The translations under genes were made by a program, and so were the position numbers. Shown here piece after piece: positions 1 through 7,218 of a stretch of DNA of 64,000 nucleotides. The stretch spans positions 124,001 to 188,000 of the forward strand of contig NZ_RWIT01000004.1 in the NCBI RefSeq assembly GCF_003944715.1, given 5' to 3'. Numbering within the stretch: the first letter of the stretch is position 1; each line of letters begins with the position of its first letter. The notes under the pieces are model-generated. The model was not told where the DNA came from and did not search any database. It saw only the letters and a program-made list of their open reading frames with translations. The stretch is from Hymenobacter rigui (GTDB lineage: Bacteria; Bacteroidota; Bacteroidia; Cytophagales; Hymenobacteraceae).

Positions 1-547
1 TAATCAGGCACTCGGCGTAGTTGTAGCCGCCACGCCGCAGAAACCAGCGTGCAAACAGTGCCCAGATGGGCACCGAGGCTACGTAAAACCAGCTCAGGTA
101 CTTCATCATGAAGCCGGTGGAGGCTTGCTGCATCTGCCACACTGCCTCAGGCACGGTCGGGTCGCGGGGCGGCAGCACCTGAATATGCAGCACCGACGAG
201 AGCAGTGCATATAGCCCCGTTATCATAAACAGCAGCGCCAGGGGCCGAAAGTGGTCGACGCGCTTGCCGGCCAGATACTCCCGGATAGTGCGGCCGGGCC
301 GCCGGACCATCGTGCGCAGCGTGTACAGAATGCCTTTATCGATGTGCCAGATGCTGTGCAGCACGTCGTGGGGCATGTCGGCCATCGTGAAGCGGTGGGT
401 GTGGTGGGCGTCCTGCCCGCACTGCCCGCAAAACCGGATGTCCACCGGCTGCCCGCAGTTCAGGCAGGCCTGGGCAGGGTGCTCGTGTAAGGAAGCAGCG
501 GCAGGATGGACGGCAACAGACTCAGGGGAAAGAGAAGCGGAGGACAT
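1..547 (-). CDS. DUF3667 family membrane protein (3' part outside window)
   Basis: The reading frame opens at an ATG at 545-547 (minus) and runs off the left edge, so only the first 182 residues are visible. An N-terminal zinc-ribbon-like region has two CxxCG pairs (about residues 29-44). It is followed by a stretch rich in TLRTMVRRPG and EYLAGKR, which is the hallmark of DUF3667, and then hydrophobic segments near residues 103-120 and 148-165. DUF3667 proteins are Bacteroidota membrane proteins of unknown function; the zinc ribbon probably faces the cytoplasm. The family assignment rests on these motifs; the missing C-terminus should hold further membrane segments. Confidence 0.8.
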   Translation of the reverse strand, partial: MSSASLSPESVAVHPAAASLHEHPAQACLNCGQPVDIRFCGQCGQDAHHTHRFTMADMPHDVLHSIWHIDKGILYTLRTMVRRPGRTIREYLAGKRVDHFRPLALLFMITGLYALLSSVLHIQVLPPRDPTVPEAVWQMQQASTGFMMKYLSWFYVASVPIWALFARWFLRRGGYNYAECLI

Positions 548-610
548 ACTGCGGCTGGCAGAGAACAGGTGGCTGGATGATTGAAGAATTAATAATAGTG
601 AATACTACAT

Positions 611-647
611 AAAAAGTCCGCCGCTGAACGTCAGCGGCGGACTTTTT
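611..647 (-). terminator. Intrinsic terminator of the 677-1123 gene
   Basis: Perfect 17-bp stem (611-627 with 631-647), 3-nt loop, ending in a run of T on the minus strand, 29 bp beyond the stop codon of the gene at 677-1123. It separates that gene from the DUF3667 gene. Confidence 0.85.
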
Positions 648-676
648 AGGGGGGCGTAGCGTAACAATTCAGTTGC

Positions 677-1123
677 TTACGAATCTTCCAGAAACGAGCT
701 GGCATCAAGACCAAGATCTGCTTTCATCTTGGTGCTGATATCTGCTGAGAATGTCTGGATGAATTGTATCAATTCTTCCCGGCCTACATAAGTCGCTTGC
801 TCATATTCACCCCATTCGGAGGAGAATTGGAAGCCTAAATCAGCATGCCGGAGGGTGAACAATTCTCTTGATTCTGAGTCCATACAGTCAAACTGAAAGT
901 CGGTAGCAAATCCTGGTTTCAGCCACATAATCAGCTGCGCAGCCAATTGCCCTACATTCCAGTATGGGGCTCGAAGCAGGCATACGTTATCCTGCCAAAA
1001 CTCGAAATCAGCCTCGGTACAGGCCACCACAATACACCCCATCTTGTTGCGAGCCAAGTCAGGCTCGTGTAGGTATTGCGCTGGGCATGACACGGAGAGG
1101 GCAGCAACTTTATAGTGTAGCAT
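677..1123 (-). CDS. Hypothetical protein, 148 aa
   Basis: Complete frame from an ATG at 1121-1123, followed by a clear terminator. The product is acidic, has no signal peptide or membrane segment and should be cytosolic. Its base composition is lower in GC than its neighbours, and its style (small soluble singleton with aromatic residues) resembles orphan accessory or immunity-like proteins, but no family is recognised. Confidence 0.7.
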   Translation of the reverse strand: MLHYKVAALSVSCPAQYLHEPDLARNKMGCIVVACTEADFEFWQDNVCLLRAPYWNVGQLAAQLIMWLKPGFATDFQFDCMDSESRELFTLRHADLGFQFSSEWGEYEQATYVGREELIQFIQTFSADISTKMKADLGLDASSFLEDS

Positions 1124-1222
1124 ACTGGTAAACTTATAGCTCCGCTACCTCCCGCACCGCTTGCGGCGGGCTCACGGCTTCAAACTTTTCTCAGGAACCC
1201 GCTGCCGGCCCTCTGCATCCCG

Positions 1223-1230
1223 TACCTTCG
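1223..1230 (+). promoter_or_regulatory. Putative -7 box TACCTTCG
   Basis: One mismatch to the Bacteroidota -7 consensus TAnnTTTG, 26 nt before the ATG at 1257. No clear TTTG -33 element is seen. Confidence 0.45.
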
Positions 1231-1256
1231 CCTCGTTCCACCCTCAGCCCGCCGCC

Positions 1257-1586
1257 ATGCCCATCGACCTCGCCAGCTTCCTGCACCACACCCCCGAGAG
1301 TGAGAAAACTACGGTGTACGTACACCTCGACGAGGACGAAATAGCTGCCTACGATGCCCTGCTGGTGGCTCAGACGCGGTTTCGCAAGCTCTACATTACC
1401 CTGGAGCCCCGCCGCCGCTACCTCGTGCACACCCAACACCCCGACGAAGAAGAGGTGGAAATCGACTTCCTACAGGACTACGAAGAAGTGGAGGCGCTAC
1501 TGGAAGACGCCGGCCTCGACGGCATCCACGACGGCGAGCAGGGCATCCTCTACCACAACCTGCTGTACCTGCTGATGAACCCGTAA
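1257..1586 (+). CDS. Hypothetical acidic protein, 109 aa
   Basis: Start chosen at ATG 1257 because the promoter-like TACCTTCG lies just upstream and the 32 codons before it have no sensible composition. The protein is soluble and strongly acidic (many Asp and Glu, with an EEEVEIDF stretch), with no signal or membrane segment. No family is recognised. It faces the amidase gene; the gap between the two is filled by a long inverted repeat. Confidence 0.7.
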   Translation: MPIDLASFLHHTPESEKTTVYVHLDEDEIAAYDALLVAQTRFRKLYITLEPRRRYLVHTQHPDEEEVEIDFLQDYEEVEALLEDAGLDGIHDGEQGILYHNLLYLLMNP

Positions 1587-1589
1587 TTC

Positions 1590-1724
1590 AGTTGTTAGTT
1601 GATCGTTTTCAGTTGTTTGTTGTTGGATTTTCAGAAGGAAAAGGACAGGATTCCTTGGCTCTGTCTTCGCCTGACATGACGACCATCCTGGCCGCTGACA
1701 ACTGATAACCGGCAACTAACAACT
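1590..1724. repeat. Inverted repeat, AGTTGTTAGTTG family
   Basis: Arms AGTTGTTAGTTG at 1590-1601 and its perfect reverse complement at 1713-1724, with further partly matching CAGTTGT/ACAACTG words inside. It lies between convergent genes and its end touches the amidase stop codon. A related element occurs at 47270-47373. Confidence 0.6.
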
Positions 1725-2776
1725 CACCGCCCGGTATAATCGGCCAGCAGGCCTTCGTAAATCCAGTTAGCTAGGGCCTGGCGGTTATCGGCTACCACGA
1801 AGCGGCGCTGGTCCTTGGCGTTGCGGATGTTGCCCAACTCCATAAATACAGCCGGGGCATGGCTGGTGCGCACCTCGTAGAGGCTGCCGCGCTCCGACAC
1901 GTTGCCGGAGTAGGGGCGGTTAGGCTGGGCGCGCTTGTAGCGGTTGGTGAACACCTTATGGATGTTCTTGGCCAGCCGTAGCCCGGCCTGGCTGTTGGCG
2001 TGATGATAGAAGAACACGTCGATGTTCTGGCCTTCGCTGCGGCTGTCCACGTGCAGGCTCAATAGGCGCTGATAAGCTCCTTTGTGATGGGCGTAGAGCT
2101 TGTTGACCTGCGTGATGCGCTGGCGCAGCCGGCCCAACTGGCTCAGTGGAATCACCTGGCGCGGGTAGGTCAGCTCGTCGTAGTCCATGGGCAGCACGTT
2201 CTGGTCCCGGATACCGTCGTTGGGGTCCTGTACCATCACGTACACCGTGGCGCCGTGCTCCAGCAGTACCCGGGCCAGGCGCACGGTCACGTCGTAAGCG
2301 TACTCATCCTCGGCCAGCTTGAAGGAGCCGTATTTACCGATGGCTCCGGGGTCGGGGCCGCCGTGGCCGGGCGAGAGGTAGTACACCGCCCCGCGCAGGG
2401 CCCGGTCGCGCACCGGCACCGGGCTGTAAGTGGGGCCGAACAAAGCAGCTGGCAGCAGGGGCTGGGTGCTTTTCCCGCGGGAGGTGGGGTTGGTGGCTTG
2501 CAGGCTGCCAGCCCCAGATGCGGCGGCTTTCACCCGGGGCGCGGCGGCCGGCAGCACGTAGCTGCGGCCGGTTACCAATCCACCGGCCTTCGTAAGCCGC
2601 CCCTGGTTGAGCTGCCGGAACTGCCGTTGCTGCTGGCGCGTGTTCAGGCCGTGGCGCTGCAGCAGCGTCTGTACCCCGTCGCCGCGCCGGGCCACGGCCT
2701 TGCGGGGCTTGGTCTGGCCGAAAGTAGCCCCAGTAAGCAGACAAAGCAGGAACGCGAAAAGTACAGCCGTACGCAA
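1724..2776 (-). CDS. N-acetylmuramoyl-L-alanine amidase (Amidase_3)
   Basis: Periplasmic zinc amidase that cleaves the bond between MurNAc and the stem peptide of peptidoglycan. A TTG start at 2774-2776 is proposed because it gives a good signal peptide (RTAVLFAFLLCLL... to about residue 21) and 350 aa; an in-frame upstream extension would overlap the divergent gene at 2994. Residues about 28-76 look like a LysM-like module (GDGVQTLLQRHGL). The catalytic domain starts near 130 with SPGHGG (zinc His about 138), Glu about 156-158, SLHVDS (His about 242) and MELGN (catalytic Glu about 313). All four key positions are present, so it should be active. Start codon uncertain. Confidence 0.88.
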   Translation of the reverse strand: MRTAVLFAFLLCLLTGATFGQTKPRKAVARRGDGVQTLLQRHGLNTRQQQRQFRQLNQGRLTKAGGLVTGRSYVLPAAAPRVKAAASGAGSLQATNPTSRGKSTQPLLPAALFGPTYSPVPVRDRALRGAVYYLSPGHGGPDPGAIGKYGSFKLAEDEYAYDVTVRLARVLLEHGATVYVMVQDPNDGIRDQNVLPMDYDELTYPRQVIPLSQLGRLRQRITQVNKLYAHHKGAYQRLLSLHVDSRSEGQNIDVFFYHHANSQAGLRLAKNIHKVFTNRYKRAQPNRPYSGNVSERGSLYEVRTSHAPAVFMELGNIRNAKDQRRFVVADNRQALANWIYEGLLADYTGR

Positions 2777-2993
2777 AAGAAAGGGACGATTAAAAGGATA
2801 CAGAAGCCGCCCGGGGCGGTCTGCCGCGAGTACGCCGGCCGTACATAACCGGCCGTATACTTGTTGGGCCGATACGGAACAGCATGCAAAAAAGCAGTAA
2901 ATCTTTGGGATACGGGCAATGCCAGGGGCAGTTTCGCAAACTCGGGCCCGGTTCGGTGGCCGCACATCTTTCCTGAAACTCTTAAACTGCCGC

Positions 2994-3455
2994 ATGAAAA
3001 TTCGGGAATTTCTGTTCGGCAAGCCGGTGTACGTGCAGGACGAAGAATTTGGCCGGCTGCAATGGATAGCCACTCACCGCAAAGGGCAGGGCTATTTTGA
3101 AGGCACCCGCACCTTCGGGCCCACCGGACATACACTCACTATAACGCTCGATGCACCAAGTACCGGCCCAACGGCTGCGCAGCGCGCCTTCTGGCACGCC
3201 ATCGAAGCCCGGTATCTGCAGCTGACCGATGCAGCTCAAAAGCTGATCGAGGCTGAGTTGCGCCACTGGAAACCTGGCTTCACGGTGCACGATTTTCAGG
3301 CCGAGTTCTGGCCGGTCGGGCTGGATATTCCCTCACTTGCCGAAAGCCAGCCCGTAGAGTGGGAGCTTGCCTTCGAAACCATCCATGACCCGGACCATAC
3401 GGTTACCATTCTGTGGCGCAGTTTTGAACCGTATTTTGTTCGTATCGACGGTTAA
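2994..3455 (+). CDS. Hypothetical protein, 153 aa
   Basis: Start set at ATG 2994 (MKIREFLFGKPVYV). The product is a soluble mixed alpha/beta protein beginning with a short beta-rich part (FGRLQWIATH) and ending WRSFEPYFVRIDG. It resembles small orphan proteins found with immunity or DUF genes in Bacteroidota, but I cannot name a family. It ends 19 nt before the next gene, so the two may be co-transcribed. Confidence 0.65.
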   Translation: MKIREFLFGKPVYVQDEEFGRLQWIATHRKGQGYFEGTRTFGPTGHTLTITLDAPSTGPTAAQRAFWHAIEARYLQLTDAAQKLIEAELRHWKPGFTVHDFQAEFWPVGLDIPSLAESQPVEWELAFETIHDPDHTVTILWRSFEPYFVRIDG

Positions 3456-3474
3456 CCTATCTCTCCTCAGCCGT

Positions 3475-3894
3475 ATGCCAACCATGCTCATTCCTAAGAA
3501 GATTCTGGCCCGCCAGCACGAAATAACCGCCGACTTCACCCGCCTGGTGCATGCCCATGTGGATGACCTGGTAGCCGGCCGGGCCACGGAAGCCCTGGAA
3601 ATCCGGGACTTCGCCGGGCAGCTATGTATTCATCCCACCCACCTCAGCAACACACTCAAACTCACCACCGACGAAGCCCCCTGCGCTATTTATGAGCGCA
3701 AGCTGGTAGCCGTGTCAAAGGAGCTGCTGGCCGATGCGCAGCAGTCGGTGGCGGAAGTAGCCGCGCGGCTCACCTACGACCCGTCCAACTTCACCAAGTT
3801 CTTCAAGCGTTTCGTGGGCATCACGCCCCGGCAGTATCGGGAGGCGCTGTGGGCTGCGCAACGGGCTGAAACTTCGGAAACTGTCACCAGTTAA
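3475..3894 (+). CDS. AraC-type DNA-binding protein, HTH only
   Basis: A 139-aa protein that consists almost entirely of an AraC/XylS double helix-turn-helix: first HTH around residues 45-70 (IRDFAGQLCIHPTHLSNTL), second around 90-128 with the signature DPSNFTKFFKRFVGITPRQYR. There is no separate ligand-binding domain, so it is shorter than typical AraC regulators (about 280 aa). Start at ATG 3475. It lies 74 nt upstream of the SDR gene in the same direction and probably controls it; this is inference from position. Confidence 0.85.
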   Translation: MPTMLIPKKILARQHEITADFTRLVHAHVDDLVAGRATEALEIRDFAGQLCIHPTHLSNTLKLTTDEAPCAIYERKLVAVSKELLADAQQSVAEVAARLTYDPSNFTKFFKRFVGITPRQYREALWAAQRAETSETVTS

Positions 3895-3968
3895 TCTGAA
3901 CTACTCACCAGAGCCGCACGGCTTCCGGGGCGGAACTTTGCCCCATCATTCACCCTCACTGATTTAGC

Positions 3969-4730
3969 ATGAACACCACGAAAATAGCCCTGGTAACGGG
4001 CGGCAGCCGGGGCCTCGGCAAAAACATGGCTCAGCACCTGGCCCAGAAAGGCCTTGATGTCATCCTGACCTACCACAGCAAAAAGGACGAAGCCGAAGCC
4101 GTAGTGGCCGAGCTGCACGCCCTGGGCCGCAAAGCTGCCGCGCTGCAGCTCGATTCCTCGAATGTTGGCAGCTTCGGCGGTTTCTTTGAGCAGGTAACGG
4201 CCACGCTGCAGACCACCTTCGGCACCGACCGGTTCGACTTTCTCATCAACAACGCCGGCACGGGCCTCTACCAGCCCTACGAGCAGGTGGCGGAACAGCA
4301 GTTTGACGACATGCTGAACATTCACTTCAAAGGACCGTTTTTCCTGACCCAGCAGGCGCTGCCATTGCTCAACGACGGCGGCGGCATCATCAACATTTCC
4401 TCCGGACTCACGCGCATCGTTATTCCCAACTCCGCTACGTACGCCAGCATGAAGGCGGCCGTGGAAACCCTCACCCGCTACCAGGCCAAGGAACTGGCGG
4501 GCCGCCGGATCCGGGTAAATGTAGTGGCTCCCGGCGCCATTGAAACCGACTTCGGCGGGGGCCGCACCCGCGACAACAAGGAGGTAAACGCATACATTGC
4601 CTCGCTTACAGCCCTAGGCCGGGTAGGTCTGCCCACCGACATCGGACCGGTAGTGGCCTTCCTCTGCACTGAGGACGCCGGCTGGATTAACGCTCAGCGC
4701 ATTGAGGTGTCGGGCGGGCAAAGCATCTAA
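3969..4730 (+). CDS. SDR family NAD(P)-dependent oxidoreductase
   Basis: Classical short-chain dehydrogenase/reductase of 253 aa. It has the cofactor motif TGGSRGLG near residue 10, NNAG near 95, the catalytic Ser in ISSG near 142 and YASMK (Tyr-xxx-Lys) near 157-161, and ends with the usual VSGGQSI. The glycine pattern and the Arg after it (GSRG) favour NADPH, by family rule. The substrate cannot be read from sequence. It follows a small AraC-type regulator, an arrangement often seen for inducible reductases, and ends in a strong terminator. Confidence 0.92.
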   Translation: MNTTKIALVTGGSRGLGKNMAQHLAQKGLDVILTYHSKKDEAEAVVAELHALGRKAAALQLDSSNVGSFGGFFEQVTATLQTTFGTDRFDFLINNAGTGLYQPYEQVAEQQFDDMLNIHFKGPFFLTQQALPLLNDGGGIINISSGLTRIVIPNSATYASMKAAVETLTRYQAKELAGRRIRVNVVAPGAIETDFGGGRTRDNKEVNAYIASLTALGRVGLPTDIGPVVAFLCTEDAGWINAQRIEVSGGQSI

Positions 4731-4745
4731 GCCCGATAAAAGCTC

Positions 4746-4801
4746 AAAACAAACCGGCCGGTCGTTTCCCTGTTTGCGGAAACGACCGGCCGGTTTGTTT
4801 T
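4746..4801. terminator. Bidirectional terminator
   Basis: Perfect 24-bp stem (4746-4769 with 4778-4801) and 8-nt loop between the convergent SDR gene and the lipoprotein gene at 4822. A-rich start and T-rich end make it usable from both sides. Confidence 0.9.
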
Positions 4802-4821
4802 GGGCGGACTAAACGGCTGGC

Positions 4822-5295
4822 TTAAAACACCTGCACGTTGAAATGCATACCGCCATACTGGCCCATGTTAGCATCAACGGGGTAGGCGCCGCGCTTGATT
4901 TTGAGGGCATTCACGCCGAGGGCGTCGGTTTCGGGCTGGGCCACGAAAAACTCCTCATTAGGGCGAATGGTGAGCACGCGAACCGCCGGATCGAAGGGAG
5001 TCAGGAACTGTACGTCGAGGCGCTGGCCGCGCAGCGTGAGCCGTACGCGGGGTGTGCGCAGAGCCGGACCGCTACGGCCGGTTTCCATATCGGGGGAGGC
5101 AGCTACGGCACAGATACCGTTGCCCCACAGGCACTGCTCATACTGCGCAAAGCCGCGCATGTAGGAGTCGGTGGAGGTGGCGGCCAGTGCTTGGTCGGCC
5201 GTGGAGCCCTGCTGACTGGTAACAGGGCGGATGGGGGCCACGGACTGTTCGCAACCCATGAGAAGCAGCAAACCGAAGGGGAGAAGTTTGTTCAC
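4822..5295 (-). CDS. Putative lipoprotein, 157 aa
   Basis: A GTG start at 5293-5295 gives MNKLLPFGLLLLMGC, a good lipoprotein signal with the modified Cys at about residue 15; a longer frame from an upstream ATG would bury the signal. The mature part has a Gln/Thr-rich linker and then a beta-rich domain (RLTLRGQRLDVQFLTPFDPAVRVLTI). No family recognised. It should be anchored in the outer or inner membrane. Confidence 0.75.
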   Translation of the reverse strand: MNKLLPFGLLLLMGCEQSVAPIRPVTSQQGSTADQALAATSTDSYMRGFAQYEQCLWGNGICAVAASPDMETGRSGPALRTPRVRLTLRGQRLDVQFLTPFDPAVRVLTIRPNEEFFVAQPETDALGVNALKIKRGAYPVDANMGQYGGMHFNVQVF

Positions 5296-5370
5296 GTGTG
5301 TAGATGGTGAGGTGGGGTAAAAGAACAGCGGCAATATAGCTATTTGCCGATGACTACATCACGGAATAAC

Positions 5371-5401
5371 AAAAAAAGGTCAGCCGCCGGCTGACCTTTT
5401 T
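5371..5401 (-). terminator. Terminator of the 5445-5906 gene
   Basis: Stem GGTCAGCC/GGCTGACC extended by A/T pairs, with a T-run on the minus strand, downstream of the stop codon at 5445. It may also act in the other direction. Confidence 0.8.
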
Positions 5402-5444
5402 ACCCAAGGCGAAAAAATGCCCTGAAACTATTGCTAATGCCAGA

Positions 5445-5906
5445 TTATGTGTGGAAAAGGGGGCGCGCAGGATTCCAGATGCCCCACGGAATCATAATCA
5501 AAACAAGGATAAGTGCAATTAAAAACCAAGTAAATGCCTTCTTGTGCTTGAGTACCGGGTCGGTGGCTTTCTTGGACAGCGTGCGGCCCACCTGGGCGGC
5601 AATTACGGCCAACAGCATGCCTACCAAGTGCTCTACGGCAAAGAAGCGGCCGGTGGGGTCCTTCATTACGGCGCTGCCGGCGGTTTCAAAGGCTTTCACC
5701 CCTACCGGGCTGATGAAGTAAAGAATAATACCCAGCAGCAGCTGCAGGTGCATGGAGCCTACAAAGGCGGCACCCATGCCATTATCGGCCCCCACAAACG
5801 GCTTGCGGCCCTGCCAGCCCGAAAAGGCCCGGAAAATAGCAATAAGGCCGAAGAGGAGGACGAGCCAGCGTGTCCAGGAGTGCAGCAGCAGTACAGTTTG
5901 GTACAT
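5445..5906 (-). CDS. Four-helix membrane protein, cytochrome b-like
   Basis: A 153-aa inner-membrane protein with hydrophobic segments near residues 5-25, 50-70, 90-110 and 125-145. Histidines occur near the first segment (LLHSW), in the second (GSMHLQLLLG) and in the third (AVEHLVG), the pattern expected of a haem b four-helix bundle; short Bacteroidota relatives are often annotated as cytochrome b. Haem binding is inference. A one-mismatch -7 box (TACCTTTA on the minus strand) lies at 5942-5949, 35 nt before the start. Confidence 0.7.
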   Translation of the reverse strand: MYQTVLLLHSWTRWLVLLFGLIAIFRAFSGWQGRKPFVGADNGMGAAFVGSMHLQLLLGIILYFISPVGVKAFETAGSAVMKDPTGRFFAVEHLVGMLLAVIAAQVGRTLSKKATDPVLKHKKAFTWFLIALILVLIMIPWGIWNPARPLFHT

Positions 5907-6014
5907 GAAACAGAAACGGTGAGATGATGAAAAGGAGGCGGTAAAGGTAGCAGGGGTTACGGATTATTGGCCGGGGCGGGGCCGCAGCTGGGGTGGACCC
6001 GGCCCCGCCCGCTG

Positions 6015-6593
6015 CTAGCCGGCCGCTTTGAACAGGGAGGGAACCGGCTCATGCTTATGGCCTTCGAAGGTGAAAATCTTCTCGGGTACAAACTGTTCCT
6101 CTTCCTGCCGCAGAATAGCCAGATTGTTGATGGAGAGCTTCAGATTGAAGGTCTGCTGATTGAGATACTGCATCACGGGGCCCAGCAGCTCGGGCGTGGT
6201 ATCGTGCAGGGCCAGGGAAATATGCGGTAGCCAGCAGTCGGGCCCGCTGAACTTGTCGGTGCGCAGGCACAGGGGGGCGGTAGCCCGCAGAATACGCCGG
6301 TGCAGATGGTTGAGCGCATCGGAACGCAGCACCGGAATGTAAATCACCGGGTTGGGCCCCGGAAATACGCCCAGGCCGGTGGTGTGGGCCGCAAACGGCT
6401 GCGTGTGGCGCGCCACATCCCGGATTACCTGCTTGAGAGCCGAAAGCTTGCGCACTCCGGCCAGCTGGTAGGTAATGTGCGGATCGGGCGTGGCCTGTAC
6501 ATCATCCAGCCCAAACTCAGTTTCCAGGCTTTTAATGAGCCGGTTGATCCGGTCCGCGTTCTGCGAATTCAGAAGAGACGTTATTGCAAGCAT
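6015..6593 (-). CDS. 2'-5' RNA ligase family protein
   Basis: Member of the 2H phosphoesterase superfamily, which acts on cyclic phosphate or 2'-5' RNA linkages. Two HxT/S motifs are visible: PHITY near residue 40 and PHISL near 135, about 95 residues apart as expected. Start taken at ATG 6593; a GTG at 6614 would add seven residues. It lies 24 nt downstream of the DinB-like gene and is likely co-transcribed with it. The physiological substrate is not known for this family. Confidence 0.85.
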   Translation of the reverse strand: MLAITSLLNSQNADRINRLIKSLETEFGLDDVQATPDPHITYQLAGVRKLSALKQVIRDVARHTQPFAAHTTGLGVFPGPNPVIYIPVLRSDALNHLHRRILRATAPLCLRTDKFSGPDCWLPHISLALHDTTPELLGPVMQYLNQQTFNLKLSINNLAILRQEEEQFVPEKIFTFEGHKHEPVPSLFKAAG

Positions 6594-6617
6594 CGGATAA
6601 GTAACTGTAAGCACGTG

Positions 6618-7172
6618 CTATTGGTTGGCCTGCGCCTGCATACGTGCGTTGAAGTTTTCGCTCTGGCCCCGGGCAATGCTCAGCGTTTGCCACTCGGCGC
6701 CGCGCTGCTCCCGGGCCAGCTGCACAATCTGGCCCACGTGGTAGGCATAGTGCGCCACCTGCCGTTGCAGGGCCCCCAGCACCGTGTGCGCCTCCCCCCG
6801 GATGTACACCGTGCGCAGCAAATCGGTGGGCTGCAGGCCGTCGAGCAATTCAAACAATATATGCCAGGCCGCTTCCCACTGTGCCGGCAGTTCTGCGGCC
6901 GTAGCGGGCTGCTCAAACTCCTGGTCACGGTTGCGGGTCGGCTTCTCTCCGTCAGTGGTCAGGAAGTCGGTGAAGCGGGAGCGGAGGTTGCCCACCATAT
7001 GTTGCACAATAACGGCTATGCTGTTGCCGTAAGCCGAGGGAGCCGCCAGCCAGTCGGCCGGGCTGAGCTGGGCCAGGGCCCGGTCGGCTAAAGTTTTATA
7101 GCTGTGAAACGAATGGCTGATGGCAGCCAGCGCGGCAGCGGCTGGGTCGTTGGAAGGCAGGGGCAGCGTCAT
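6618..7172 (-). CDS. DinB/DUF1572-like protein
   Basis: A 184-aa cytosolic protein with the DinB-like four-helix bundle: VIVQHMVGNL near residue 55 and HYAYHVGQI near 145 carry the histidines that normally bind a metal. Such proteins are often thiol-dependent transferases (YfiT/bacillithiol S-transferase-like), but many have no assigned reaction. Start at ATG 7172, 32 nt after a TACCTTCG -7-like box. First gene of a two-gene unit with the RNA ligase gene. Confidence 0.85.
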   Translation of the reverse strand: MTLPLPSNDPAAAALAAISHSFHSYKTLADRALAQLSPADWLAAPSAYGNSIAVIVQHMVGNLRSRFTDFLTTDGEKPTRNRDQEFEQPATAAELPAQWEAAWHILFELLDGLQPTDLLRTVYIRGEAHTVLGALQRQVAHYAYHVGQIVQLAREQRGAEWQTLSIARGQSENFNARMQAQANQ

Positions 7173-7204
7173 AAAAAGGGAAATATGAGCAGTAACGACG
7201 GTAG

Positions 7205-7212
7205 CGAAGGTA
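7205..7212 (-). promoter_or_regulatory. Putative -7 box TACCTTCG (minus strand)
   Basis: One mismatch to TAnnTTTG, upstream of the DinB-like gene and directly before the divergent AsmA-like gene. Confidence 0.5.
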
Positions 7213-7218
7213 GGAGTT

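Noticed and set aside
2776..3073. Longer amidase starting near 3073
   Set aside because: It would overlap the divergent gene at 2994 and add about 99 residues of no family before the signal peptide.
3367..3475. Longer AraC protein starting at 3367
   Set aside because: The added residues overlap the preceding gene in another frame and have no HTH or other domain.
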